This document shows, one piece after another, positions 8,883-18,135 of a stretch of 64,000 nt of DNA. The position numbers were made by a program, and so were the translations under genes. The stretch comes from Neobacillus sp. Marseille-Q6967 (lineage in GTDB: Bacteria > Bacillota > Bacilli > Bacillales > Cytobacillaceae): NCBI RefSeq assembly GCF_946151075.1, contig NZ_CAMGZB010000001.1, forward strand, positions 598,001-662,000, in the 5' to 3' direction. Position 1 is the first letter of the stretch. The number at the start of each line of letters is the position of its first letter. Below the pieces are notes generated by a model that made no database searches, had not been told where the DNA came from, and saw only the letters and a list, made by a program, of their open reading frames with translations.

Positions 8883-10235
8883 TTATTTATTGCTGTCAAT
8901 AATTTCCTGAACTCTTTCTTGTGAAGCTTTAATCGTTTTGTCTATATCTTGCTCACCAAAGATCAACTTTTCGTATTCTTCATTGATGACTTTATAGATT
9001 TCAGCTTGATAGGAAACAGGTGAAACCATTTTTGAAGATTTTGCATTTGTTAAAACATTGATTAACGATTCTTTATCCACTTTTTCTGGATTCTTTGTTC
9101 CGCTTAGAATCTTATCAACAATATCAGCTAAATCACTTTCACTAACTTTACTCCATGATGGAATATTTTTACCCTGAACAATTTGTCCTTCCGTTGTATA
9201 CCAGCGGATAAACGTATAGGCTTCTTTTTTATGTTCCGATGTGCCTGCAACTGCCATGAAGTCTGTTGTCACTGGTGTATAACCGCCTTCATCGCTCTTT
9301 TCATTTTTTGGGTATGGAGCAACCGCAACATTGAAACCTAATGGGAACTGTTCAGTGCCGCCAAGCTCCGTATTCATCCAGCTTCCGATTAGGATAGAAC
9401 TTGCATCCTGATTGAAGAACTGATTACGATAATGAAGCTTTTGCGATAGGATATCTGTATACGGAACAGATGATTTATCTTCTTTTTCCATTTTCACTCG
9501 AAGTTCTAGTGTCTTCTTAAAGAGTGGATTGTTAAGATTGGATTTACCATCAGCTGTTGTAAATTCGGTGTTTTCAGCTTCACTTGCAAGTGCAAGTTTC
9601 ATAAACTCCATCCAGCCGCCGCCTTGAGGGCCATGGAAGTAAGCTCCATAATGACCATCTCTTGTCATTGCTTTTGCATATTCCGCAAACTCATCCCATG
9701 TCCAATCTTTTGGTACCTCAAGACCAGCTGCATCCAAATGGTCTTTATTTAATAGAACGTACCAAGGATTAAACTTACCAGGAAGTGAATAATATTTTCC
9801 ATCGATTTGAGTATCTACCTTGTATTCTTCTGCAACTTCGTAGCCTTCTTCTTCAATAAATTCATCAATTGGTGCGGCCATTCCCATGCTTACACGCTGC
9901 GCATAGCTTGCTGGGTCACTGAACATAAGAACATCCATCTGCTCTCCGGATGCAGCTGCAAGGTCTAGCTTTTTAGTCGCTTCTTGTGTATCTCCCTTTT
10001 CACTGAGAATAACTAAATCAACTTTGATATTAGGGTACTTTTCTTCAAAAGCAGCAATCGTGCTTTTCCAGTTGTAAGATGCCTCGTTACCATGTGTGTG
10101 GAATTTAATGGTAACTTTTTCATCTTTTTTCGGTTCTGATGACGCCTTTTCCTCGCTGCCGCTTCCGGAACAGCCAGCTAGAACTAAGCTAAATAACATG
10201 GTAAATATTAATAACGACCAAAGCTTTTTCTTCAT
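8883..10235 (-). CDS. Sugar-binding lipoprotein of the ABC transporter
   Basis: A 450-residue extracellular solute-binding protein of the SBP_bac_1 type. The N-terminus is a lipoprotein signal with lipobox LVLAGC and Cys22, followed by a Ser/Glu/Lys linker. KIKFHTHGNEASYNW-like strands and the later GAYFHGPQGGGW region are typical of CUT1 oligosaccharide-binding proteins. It should deliver oligosaccharides to the permeases encoded at 3382-5181. The gene is separated from these by the two-component genes and preceded by its own cre-like site, so it may be expressed at a higher level than the permeases. Substrate is unknown, but the locus enzymes suggest a uronate-containing oligosaccharide. 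Confidence 0.92.
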   Translation of the reverse strand: MKKKLWSLLIFTMLFSLVLAGCSGSGSEEKASSEPKKDEKVTIKFHTHGNEASYNWKSTIAAFEEKYPNIKVDLVILSEKGDTQEATKKLDLAAASGEQMDVLMFSDPASYAQRVSMGMAAPIDEFIEEEGYEVAEEYKVDTQIDGKYYSLPGKFNPWYVLLNKDHLDAAGLEVPKDWTWDEFAEYAKAMTRDGHYGAYFHGPQGGGWMEFMKLALASEAENTEFTTADGKSNLNNPLFKKTLELRVKMEKEDKSSVPYTDILSQKLHYRNQFFNQDASSILIGSWMNTELGGTEQFPLGFNVAVAPYPKNEKSDEGGYTPVTTDFMAVAGTSEHKKEAYTFIRWYTTEGQIVQGKNIPSWSKVSESDLADIVDKILSGTKNPEKVDKESLINVLTNAKSSKMVSPVSYQAEIYKVINEEYEKLIFGEQDIDKTIKASQERVQEIIDSNK

Positions 10236-10269
10236 TACCTTTCCCCCTTAATTAATTTTCCTAATAACT

Positions 10270-10283
10270 TGTAAACCCTTACA
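10270..10283. promoter_or_regulatory. cre-like palindrome upstream of the binding-protein gene
   Basis: TGTAAACCCTTACA, 35 bases before the start codon at 10235. It matches the cre consensus except for the central G. It resembles the hairpin-embedded site at 8821, so the two may bind the same protein, either CcpA or a local LacI-type repressor. Confidence 0.5.
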
Positions 10284-10380
10284 AACAAAGTGTAACAAAT
10301 TCAATTTTGACTAACATATCACTTTATTTACTCGTTATAAGACTATTTTTACAACTATCGTTTTTGTTTCTTTCTATAAA

Positions 10381-11013
10381 TTAAGAAGCTGCCACATTAT
10401 ATTGCTTGGCTATTTTATTAAACAACAGTTGCGTAATATACATAAGGACAAAACTTATAGCGCTGCCAAAGAAGAGAATTCCGATACCATTAAAAACAAT
10501 ACTAATAACAATTACACAGAACATAGCAAATATCATAACCATTGTATATAACGGATAAGAGATACCTAGTAAAAAGGCTGTTTTGATATACTGTAGAGTT
10601 TTATATTCATATTGGACAAATACAGGAAAAATATAAATGATAACAATTAGAAATAAGAAGAAAACTCCAATTAAACAGCCAAGTAATATCGGATAGAAAG
10701 ATCCTTGTATTGAGCTGATTAATCGCCAATCCAGGTATAAAATGATGCTCATTCCGAGTAAGATTGACCCAAGTGCATTAGCCTTCCAATATTCTTTTTT
10801 GTAGGTTTTCCAAAAGTATTGAAAGACTGGTATATCTGTTTCATCTTTTAACCATTTTCTTATCAATGAGAACATCGCTGCAGTAGCAGGGGCAGCACCA
10901 AAAACAAACAATCCTAGAGCCATAAAAAGCAGCCAAAGTAGATTAATATAAGCTAGACGAGTAATCCATTGACAGGCATGATATAGTTTCCCCATCCATA
11001 CTGTTGATTCCAT
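10381..11013 (-). CDS. DUF624 (YesL-type) membrane protein
   Basis: A 210-residue protein with about five to six hydrophobic segments. The pattern GLFVFGAAPATAAMFSLIRKW near residues 33-53 is the hallmark of DUF624. Its members, such as YesL, are encoded beside YesMN-type systems and CUT1 transporters in Bacillus, but no biochemical role is established that I know of. The start follows AAAGGAGGAG. About 145 bases with a cre-like site separate it from the binding-protein gene, and the GH59 terminator lies upstream, so it appears to begin its own transcript. Confidence 0.85.
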   Translation of the reverse strand: MESTVWMGKLYHACQWITRLAYINLLWLLFMALGLFVFGAAPATAAMFSLIRKWLKDETDIPVFQYFWKTYKKEYWKANALGSILLGMSIILYLDWRLISSIQGSFYPILLGCLIGVFFLFLIVIIYIFPVFVQYEYKTLQYIKTAFLLGISYPLYTMVMIFAMFCVIVISIVFNGIGILFFGSAISFVLMYITQLLFNKIAKQYNVAAS

Positions 11014-11131
11014 TATACAATCTCCTCCTTTATTGCCTCCTGTTCATTCTTATCCATCTATTTTAATAGTAGTGATTTAATAAGTATAAACACTTTTTTG
11101 ACCTATTTTGAGAATTTCTTTACCTCTTCTT

Positions 11132-11160
11132 AAAAAGGCATCCCCGTACTGGAGGATGCC
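11132..11160 (-). terminator. Terminator of the GH59-like gene
   Basis: GGCATCC and GGATGCC pair around a 10-base loop; on the minus strand a run of five U follows. It makes the large galactosidase gene monocistronic. Confidence 0.85.
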
Positions 11161-11179
11161 CTTCTTACCCGTAAATTAA

Positions 11180-14100
11180 TTAATCGCTAGTTTCTACCGT
11201 TAACCCTTCTACTGCTTCCTGTAAAGATATTCTTTCAGAAACTACTTCTTCTAGTGTAGACTGTGGATTTTTTAGTACCTCTTTTACCGATTGAAGTGCT
11301 TTATGGAAGGTTTTCCAGCTTTCCTTGGAATAGTCTTCATGATTTCTATCCTGTTGGGCATCATACAATTCCTGCAGTTTGGTTTTATTTACTTCTATTT
11401 TATTTCTGCCTGTAACGACATCAATACCGTCCAATGTGAAAGTACCGCCTTTTATCACCACTTTTGCGGTGTGTTTTCTATCTTTAAGTCCCCGGATATT
11501 ATAGGATGTTTGTCTGTCGCCTTTGGCATAAATTCTATAATTCTCTTCAATTAATAGACCATCGATATACACATCAATTAATGCATCTGGAGTCGCTCCG
11601 AAAAGATTGAAACCTGATCCATCAAAATCAAAAATCATACTGCTGTTAGTACCTTCTAGTTTTGGTGTACTGTAGATATTAACGCCACGGTAATCCATGA
11701 AAGTTTCTTTACTTTCATTATCTTTTTGAGAAACCTTTAAAGTATGCGGTTTTTCTTCCAGCCCTCTGACAGAATACCTTACACCATCAGAATTTACGCT
11801 AAAGTTGCCCATATCTACACCATCAAGTTCGAAATTATATTGTGTTTGTTCCCCAGCCTTAGAGAGGTAATCGATACCTGAACCCGTAAAGTTAATTAAA
11901 ATATACGGATCATCATTAAAATTGGCCCAGGCATTTGTACTGTTAGAACCCCAGACATTATTTTTTCTAAATGCATAAACGGTATTTTCTTCATTCCCTA
12001 TTAATGATTCATCATCTTGTATTTTAACAATATCACTAGGTCCTAATTTTTTGACTGCTAATACAGGATCTGTCGTTTCAATCTCCGCTTTGGTAAAGCT
12101 GATATATTTATCTTTTGCTACTACCTTAAGGGTATGTTCTTTATCTTCAAGATCCTCTGCAGACCAGACCATTTGAGTAATACTGCTATTATTTACATAA
12201 TTTGCTTCACCGACTAACTCTCCATCTAAATAAACATCGCCTTTTCCATTAGACGGATTTGTTTCACCAAACAACCTAATTTCCGTGCCCTTAAATTTAA
12301 TTTCTAAGGACCCTCCAACTGACGCCCAAGCATTTCCATTGTTTGATGACCAGCCTTGAGAGTAGAAGACTTTGTTCAAAGTCCCTTGTACTGAAGTTGA
12401 GTCCCTATGTCCTACCGTTACACCATTCCAAACCGGAATATCGGTTTTTGCCGTTATTTGCGTACGGTTAAAATGTGCATATCCCGCCTGTGTATAATCC
12501 CATTTACCTACATATCCGATTGGATTAATTCTATCATTATTGTTCAATGCTTCTTTTTCGGTATCATATTTCTTACCTTGAGCACTGTCAATCTTATCTG
12601 ATGTATAGGTATATCCTTTAATAGGTTCGATACGTAGGTTATCGATAAGAGTTTCATAGTAACCAGATCCTAATGCCACTCTTCCAGCCAGTACTGTTGA
12701 ATCTTTATCTGTATATGAGTCTATTTCTTTACCATCTAAATAAAGAGTAAATACATTTTCCTTAGCTTCAAACGCTAAATTATGCCATACCTTGTTATCG
12801 AAGCCCTCAATCGTTCCACTTTTTTCAACTTTACCGAGTTTTAGAATCTCGTATCTCCCATCAGAATATACCCGTGCATTATATGGGGCATGGGAATCGG
12901 CTCCGCCGGCTTTCACTTGACGCACCCCAATTAGGGCGTAGTTATTTCTGCCTTCTGCTTCAGGAGTATGCGTATCTAGTAAAAAGTCATATGAAACTTT
13001 ATAATTCACCCAGCGATGATCACCGATGGTCGTATTTGGGTTACTGCTGGATGCTGAGCCATCTCTTCCGCCCCAGACTGCCCAATCTGCTCCAATGATG
13101 TCGTGTGTAATTTTCTGTTGCAGCATATTTCCATGAGCCTTTGCATCCGGAATTTCCAAATCCGTACGCTCTGCGCTTCCACTGGCTACTGGTTTCGTTG
13201 CTTCTTTGACTACTTCAAAAGCGCCAAGCTGGTCGGTCGTAAAACGCGGTGTACCGCCTCGGCGATCAACATAATCTCTTCCTTTTTCATCAACAGGATA
13301 TTTATCGTATTCGAAATCGTCTTTATAAGGTAATGGCATGATGGTGTCTTTCGATAAATCAACTGGATCTGACTGATATTCAAAACCTTCTACTGAAGCT
13401 TCCTTATCTAACGTTGAAATAGTCACGATGGAATAAGGTTTTACTTCAATTTCATATTCTCCGCCTACTGGCGTAATTTTGTTAATATTTTTAAACCAGT
13501 TTGCATCAACCTCTTGTCCTTCTTCCGCACCTCTTGTTTCCCAGACATAAACTGGTGCATTCTCTTTTCCATTTAAATTTTGAGCTTTAATCTTATATTT
13601 ACGAGTCTCTTTTGTATTATTGGCAAAAACAGTTGTATAATCGTCCGATTCTGGATCCTTTAATGTCATATAATTATGGGTACTTGTATCGACATCTACA
13701 CCGCCATCGAAGAATGCTCCATCACTATATTGAGCATCTTTCACATACATCCAGCGCTCATTTTTAGGTGTGGTATGGTCATCATAACCGACAAAGTTCA
13801 TTACATGACGAACTCCCTGCAGACCACCATCTACTTCGTAAAAACCAGACCATGGATCCATTGCACTAATCAAGTGTTTCGGATTATAGGCAGAACCTTC
13901 ATAAAACGCTGCAACGGAAGGCTGGAAATCAAAGGATACCGCATTAAGTGGAGTGTTGCCTGCCCCTGTCCAGGAATAAACAGAAATAATACGGGACGTC
14001 ACATCGATAATTCCTGCTTTTCCTCCTAGCCCTTTATAATTTGGCTCCATATTTTCACGGTATCGGGCATTGATCATTGGGGCAATTCCCTCTGACACCC

Positions 14101-14974
14101 AATTTTCTTTAGGCTGTTTGCCTTCAGAAATCAATTTAGTTTGTAATTGATTTAATTCAGTTGAGCCGGTCAGGCCATAGTGGGAGCTGATGACATCAAT
14201 TTCATCAATCAAATCTGGATGATCCAAAAGGACACGGCTGATTGATTTTGTATCCCGATATCCGTCTGCTGCAACAAGTTTAATATTCTTGTAGTCTGTT
14301 TCATAATTTGGCTCTTGTTTGATTTTTGAAGTAAAGTACTTCAGCCAATCAACCTCAATTCTATTATTATTTTGAGCTCTTTCATTTTGTGAAATCCCAA
14401 CATAATCCAGTTTAAAACCATATTCTTTATAAACAGCATCGATGGTTTGCTTATACCACTGATAGCGGTTCTCGTAATCATTGTTCGACGCACCAGTCCA
14501 TGTAAAACGAGGTTCACCCCAACGCAAAATTTCCACTGTGATATCCGGGTTGATAGATTTTGCATCCGCGGCGAATTGGAACCCTGCGCCTCTAAGAACA
14601 TTGGCTGGTTCATCTGCATAACGCATCGTTGCCGGCTCAGTTCCCGAAGACGAATTCACATCCCCGCCTAACTCTACTTTAACGTGAGTTAGTCCTGCCC
14701 CTGTATCTTTATTAAACAACTTATTCATGATTTCCCAATATTCTTTCGGATGTTCTTCTTTGTAATCTAACATCAAGCGGGATGTATTATTCGCTGTTAC
14801 TGTTCCAAAACCTTTAAACCGGTTATACGGGTCTACGTTTTTTCCATCAATTGTAATCGTTTTTGAAATCATCTCCGCTTTGGTTTCATTTGTTCCCATA
14901 ATGCCAACTGAACCCAAGAGCATAGAGGCAACACATAAATTCCCGACCATCTTTTTAAATTTTTTTCTTCCCAT
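11180..14974 (-). CDS. Secreted multidomain GH59-like galactosidase
   Basis: A 1264-residue exported enzyme. Residues 1-33 form a signal peptide ending near TKAEM. The first 500 residues resemble galactocerebrosidase (GH59): NRFKGFGTVTANNTSRLMLD, VKVELGGDVNSSSGTEP, then DYVGISQNERA with acid/base candidate Glu198 and ENWVSEGIAP with nucleophile candidate Glu295. A LamG-like sandwich follows around residues 620-800, then two or three carbohydrate-binding-like beta modules around 840-1180, and a C-terminal helical FIVAR-type domain (about 1200-1260). There is no LPXTG anchor. It would cut galactosyl residues from an extracellular polysaccharide or glycoconjugate before import. A canonical cre lies about 200 bases upstream. 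GH59 is my best family call; GH30-like is the alternative. Confidence 0.8.
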   Translation of the reverse strand: MGRKKFKKMVGNLCVASMLLGSVGIMGTNETKAEMISKTITIDGKNVDPYNRFKGFGTVTANNTSRLMLDYKEEHPKEYWEIMNKLFNKDTGAGLTHVKVELGGDVNSSSGTEPATMRYADEPANVLRGAGFQFAADAKSINPDITVEILRWGEPRFTWTGASNNDYENRYQWYKQTIDAVYKEYGFKLDYVGISQNERAQNNNRIEVDWLKYFTSKIKQEPNYETDYKNIKLVAADGYRDTKSISRVLLDHPDLIDEIDVISSHYGLTGSTELNQLQTKLISEGKQPKENWVSEGIAPMINARYRENMEPNYKGLGGKAGIIDVTSRIISVYSWTGAGNTPLNAVSFDFQPSVAAFYEGSAYNPKHLISAMDPWSGFYEVDGGLQGVRHVMNFVGYDDHTTPKNERWMYVKDAQYSDGAFFDGGVDVDTSTHNYMTLKDPESDDYTTVFANNTKETRKYKIKAQNLNGKENAPVYVWETRGAEEGQEVDANWFKNINKITPVGGEYEIEVKPYSIVTISTLDKEASVEGFEYQSDPVDLSKDTIMPLPYKDDFEYDKYPVDEKGRDYVDRRGGTPRFTTDQLGAFEVVKEATKPVASGSAERTDLEIPDAKAHGNMLQQKITHDIIGADWAVWGGRDGSASSSNPNTTIGDHRWVNYKVSYDFLLDTHTPEAEGRNNYALIGVRQVKAGGADSHAPYNARVYSDGRYEILKLGKVEKSGTIEGFDNKVWHNLAFEAKENVFTLYLDGKEIDSYTDKDSTVLAGRVALGSGYYETLIDNLRIEPIKGYTYTSDKIDSAQGKKYDTEKEALNNNDRINPIGYVGKWDYTQAGYAHFNRTQITAKTDIPVWNGVTVGHRDSTSVQGTLNKVFYSQGWSSNNGNAWASVGGSLEIKFKGTEIRLFGETNPSNGKGDVYLDGELVGEANYVNNSSITQMVWSAEDLEDKEHTLKVVAKDKYISFTKAEIETTDPVLAVKKLGPSDIVKIQDDESLIGNEENTVYAFRKNNVWGSNSTNAWANFNDDPYILINFTGSGIDYLSKAGEQTQYNFELDGVDMGNFSVNSDGVRYSVRGLEEKPHTLKVSQKDNESKETFMDYRGVNIYSTPKLEGTNSSMIFDFDGSGFNLFGATPDALIDVYIDGLLIEENYRIYAKGDRQTSYNIRGLKDRKHTAKVVIKGGTFTLDGIDVVTGRNKIEVNKTKLQELYDAQQDRNHEDYSKESWKTFHKALQSVKEVLKNPQSTLEEVVSERISLQEAVEGLTVETSD

Positions 14975-15174
14975 TTTTAGTTTCTTCCCTTCCTTCGGTG
15001 AGAAATTAATAAAGCGTCTTGTGATTATAAGGAGATAACATACTAATCTGAGGCTTTTCTAAGGAGACGTGAATGGTAAATTTATAAAACTACTAAATTA
15101 TTAATAAATCCCTCCTTTAAATACTTAAAATCGCTACAAGCTTCTCTAACTATTTGAGTTATTAGAAAATAAAG

Positions 15175-15188
15175 TGTTAGCGTTTTCA
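15175..15188 (-). promoter_or_regulatory. Canonical cre site upstream of the GH59-like gene
   Basis: On the minus strand it reads TGAAAACGCTAACA, a perfect match to TGWAANCGNTNWCA. It lies about 200 bases before the start codon at 14974, in the 380-base gap between that gene and the SDR gene. CcpA repression of the secreted enzyme is inferred. Apart from this site and the SDR terminator I see nothing else in the gap. Confidence 0.65.
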
Positions 15189-15306
15189 TTATTTCATATT
15201 ATCTTTTTCTTTTTATAACACTATATCGACTTCCTTTAATGATTTTTTTACATCTTTAAACAGTTAAGAAACTCGATTGTTTCCTCCAACTAATTTTGGA
15301 CCCATT

Positions 15307-15343
15307 AAAAAAGAATCCTAATCGGCTAACCGAATAGGATTCT
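15307..15343 (-). terminator. Terminator of the SDR gene
   Basis: A 14-bp stem with one mismatch (AGAATCCTAATCGG against CCGAATAGGATTCT) and a CTAA loop, followed on the minus strand by six U residues. Confidence 0.88.
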
Positions 15344-15355
15344 CTCATACAAATA

Positions 15356-16144
15356 TTATTGGGCTGTATATCCGCCATCTAAAATAACGGCCTGCCCTGT
15401 AATTCCTCTTCCCTTATCACTAGCAAGGAACACGGCATAATCAGCTATTTCAGTTACCGATAACAGTCTCTTTTGGGGAACAAGCGGCAGCAGTACCTCT
15501 TCAATGACACTATCAAGACTCACATTCCTTGTAACAGACAAGTCCTTTAGTTGATTTCTAACAAGTGGGGTATCAACATAACCTGGGCATAAAGCATTGA
15601 CTGTAATTCCGGTTGCTGCACCCTCAAGAGCAGCTACTTTTGTTAGGCCGATAACCCCGTGCTTTGCGCTATTGTATGCCGCTTTTCCGGCAAAACCGAT
15701 GACCCCGTTTATGGATGCCATATTGATGATTCTTCCAAATCCTTGTTTTTTCATGATCGGAAACACATTTTTAATTCCAATAAACGGTGCTGTTAACATT
15801 ACTTTGATTAACAGCTCAAATTTTTCAGTTGGGAACTCTTCAATGGGTGCTACATACTGAAGACCAGCATTGTTGATTAATATATCTATTCTTCCAAAAG
15901 TTTCGTAAGCTAGATTCAGACTGTTTTTATAGGCTTCTTCATTGGTGACATCACACGGAGCAGATAATGTTTCGAAGCCTTGTTCTTTAAGCTCGTCTGC
16001 TACTTTGTCACTCTTATCCTTATTTAAATCTGAAATCACCACTTTTGCACCCTCTTGGGCAAAAGTCTTAGCGATCTCCAATCCGATTCCACTTGCAGAA
16101 CCTGTAATAAACGCAACTTTTCCTTCTAATAATCGTTTACTCAT
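15356..16144 (-). CDS. 3-hydroxybutyrate dehydrogenase-like SDR
   Basis: A 262-residue classical short-chain dehydrogenase. The nucleotide-binding TGSASGIG is at residues 15-22, Asp39-Leu after strand 2 suggests NAD(H), NNAG is at about 90, and the active-site YNSAKHG contains the Tyr-x-x-x-Lys pair. The C-terminal GQAVILDGGYTAQ is characteristic of D-beta-hydroxybutyrate dehydrogenases, which interconvert acetoacetate and 3-hydroxybutyrate. The start follows AAGGAGG. It lies 80 bases after the kinase gene at 16225 on the same strand and could share its transcript. Closely related acetoin or sugar dehydrogenases are the alternative. Confidence 0.82.
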   Translation of the reverse strand: MSKRLLEGKVAFITGSASGIGLEIAKTFAQEGAKVVISDLNKDKSDKVADELKEQGFETLSAPCDVTNEEAYKNSLNLAYETFGRIDILINNAGLQYVAPIEEFPTEKFELLIKVMLTAPFIGIKNVFPIMKKQGFGRIINMASINGVIGFAGKAAYNSAKHGVIGLTKVAALEGAATGITVNALCPGYVDTPLVRNQLKDLSVTRNVSLDSVIEEVLLPLVPQKRLLSVTEIADYAVFLASDKGRGITGQAVILDGGYTAQ

Positions 16145-16224
16145 ATAAACCTCCTTAAATGTTCTGATCTATTAAGTTTTTTATATAAGTCTCAGGCAGA
16201 TCTAGATGGAAATAACTATCCTCC

Positions 16225-17874
16225 TTAAATGGAAGATGCCTCTTTAATAGGATTCATTAACGGTAATCGTATTTCAACGGTCGTACCTTCTTGTGGTTTG
16301 CTATGGTAGGTAATGGTACCGTTGTGCTGCTTAATAATTTTATTACAAATCATCAGCCCAAGGCCTGTGCCCTTTTCTTTTAAAGTATAAAAAGGTTCTC
16401 CTAAACGGGGAAGAATTTCTTCTGGAATCCCGCTGCCTTCGTCCCTAAAAGAAAGGATGCATTCCCGGTCTTCTTTAGTGACTAAATCGATATCAATATT
16501 GCCCCCGTCAGGCATGGCTTCCATTGCATTTTTTAAAATATTTAGGAATACCTGCTTTAATTGATTCTTTTCACAGGTTATAAAAACAGCTGGTTCCTTG
16601 ACACTCAAGTTAAATTGTATATCGTTCAAATGTGCCTGCGGGGAAAGCAGCTCAAGTGTATTTTCCAACAAGTCTCGTAAATCTGTCTGGTGATGATGCA
16701 CCGCTTGAGGTTTACCTAAGGATAGCATTTCACTCGTTATCGTCTCAATACGGTTGAGTTCACTAAGGAGAAGATCATTTATTTCATCCGATCCATTTTC
16801 CCATTTATAAAGCTGCATAAAACCCTTTATCGTTGTGAGCGGGTTCCGGATTTCATGGGCTACCCCTGCCGCGAGTTCTCCAACAATGGATAATTTTTCT
16901 GATTGTAAAAGAATTTCTTCTGCTTTTTTTCGTTCAGAAATATCTCGGCTGATAGTGACAATATGCTCAATGGTTTGATTTTCTCCTTTTACCGGCATAC
17001 AGCGGGACTCAAATTCGATCCAATGACCCTCTTTATGCTGAAGGCGAAATTCAAAGGATTTGGATTCCGGTTTTTCGAACATGCTTTCAATCGTGTCTTT
17101 GAACCTACAAACATCATCAGGGTGAATGAACTTACATAACTTCATCTTTTCTAATTCACTGCTTTGAAACCCTAAAACAATCTCATGGGAAGGGGAAAAA
17201 TAACTAAGTGAATGTTCTCTATCCATTACCATTATGAGATCCGATGTATTCTCGGCAATCAGTCGGTATTTCGCTTCACTTTCTTCCACCATCTTATACA
17301 TGTCAGACAATCGATTATTTAAACGATGAAGCTTTACATAAGACTCGATAATCAGGACACCTATGAGGACCCCTAATAGGACAAACAACAAATATTGATA
17401 ATGGAAATAGGGTTGATTTCTGAACACGTTAAAAATAATTGGAACTGTTATGATATAGATGAGTAGATATGTACCAAATAATAGTAAAGACCTTTTTACC
17501 GAGGAAAGCCGTTTTATGAAAAGATGAATGACTGAAAAACTTACCATTATAATGGTCCAGCCAATAATGGCAGCTTCCCATTGACCGCTTGAAAATAGTC
17601 TTGCCAGCAGAGAAAAAACTCCTGTAATGATTCCTGCCGCGGGTCCCAGATAAGCAAAGATGAGAATCACCGGCGCATATCGGATATCATACGAATAACC
17701 GTCCTGTTGAAAAGAAAGCATGACAAGAATAACAGATACGATGCCGGCGTAGATACCAGCCAAAAGGCCGATTTGTTTTAATGGTCTATGATTAATAAAA
17801 GAACGGATTACCAATGGTACACTTACCAGCAAGGAAAAAATGGAAAGGTTTACAATATAGTCTAATAGAATCAA
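16225..17874 (-). CDS. Sensor histidine kinase, 5TM-LYT plus PAS, sporulation-kinase-like
   Basis: About 549 residues. Residues 1-190 contain six hydrophobic segments of the 5TMR_LYT type (note DIRYAPVILIFAYLGPAAGIIT). A PAS domain follows at about 205-330 (ENTSDLIMVMDREHSLSYFS), then HisKA with GVAHEIRNPLTTIKGFMQL carrying the phospho-His, and an ATPase domain ending in GTGLGLMICNKI. This layout is typical of the orphan Kin-type kinases feeding the sporulation phosphorelay in Bacillus; no response regulator is adjacent. I chose TTG 17874 because AGGTGG lies 8 bases upstream, whereas GTG 17886 overlaps that ribosome site. Confidence 0.85.
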   Translation of the reverse strand: MILLDYIVNLSIFSLLVSVPLVIRSFINHRPLKQIGLLAGIYAGIVSVILVMLSFQQDGYSYDIRYAPVILIFAYLGPAAGIITGVFSLLARLFSSGQWEAAIIGWTIIMVSFSVIHLFIKRLSSVKRSLLLFGTYLLIYIITVPIIFNVFRNQPYFHYQYLLFVLLGVLIGVLIIESYVKLHRLNNRLSDMYKMVEESEAKYRLIAENTSDLIMVMDREHSLSYFSPSHEIVLGFQSSELEKMKLCKFIHPDDVCRFKDTIESMFEKPESKSFEFRLQHKEGHWIEFESRCMPVKGENQTIEHIVTISRDISERKKAEEILLQSEKLSIVGELAAGVAHEIRNPLTTIKGFMQLYKWENGSDEINDLLLSELNRIETITSEMLSLGKPQAVHHHQTDLRDLLENTLELLSPQAHLNDIQFNLSVKEPAVFITCEKNQLKQVFLNILKNAMEAMPDGGNIDIDLVTKEDRECILSFRDEGSGIPEEILPRLGEPFYTLKEKGTGLGLMICNKIIKQHNGTITYHSKPQEGTTVEIRLPLMNPIKEASSI

Positions 17875-17987
17875 ATTGGGTACCACCTATACTTCATTAA
17901 AATTAATCTTGTAATCTTATCATAAACTACCCTTTTCTCTATTTCTATATGTAAGAAATTATTTTATTTGGTATTTTTGGGGAATTA

Positions 17988-18028
17988 AAAAAGAAGTATC
18001 ATAGATAGTTATCTTGATACTTCTTTTT
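17988..18028. terminator. Orphan bidirectional terminator hairpin between divergent genes
   Basis: AAAAAGAAGTATC and GATACTTCTTTTT form a perfect 13-bp inverted repeat with a 15-base loop and U-tracts on both strands. It lies between two divergently oriented genes, where no transcript should end, so it may be what remains of a lost gene or an isolating element. Confidence 0.7.
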
Positions 18029-18069
18029 AAATGTTGAAAAGTTTTATTCTTGTCCATTCCAATAGCCTA

Positions 18070-18097
18070 TTGACCTAAAGAAAGTATGATTTATAAT
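18070..18097 (+). promoter_or_regulatory. Sigma-A promoter of the ABC exporter operon
   Basis: TTGACC at 18070-18075 and TATAAT at 18092-18097 with a 16-base spacer. The transcription start would fall inside the palindrome at 18101-18118. Confidence 0.75.
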
Positions 18098-18100
18098 AAA

Positions 18101-18118
18101 AGTGAGTAATCACTCACT
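18101..18118. promoter_or_regulatory. Putative TetR-family operator
   Basis: AGTGAGT-AATC-ACTCACT, a perfect 7-bp inverted repeat with 4-base spacer directly downstream of the -10 box and ahead of the exporter genes. The TetR protein encoded at 20175 is the likely ligand. Confidence 0.75.
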
Positions 18119-18135
18119 TGATAGGGGGTTTATAT

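Noticed and set aside
12407..14671. Several plus-strand open frames inside the GH59-like gene
   Set aside because: They are antisense to a well-supported coding region, lack ribosome sites and show no recognisable protein features.
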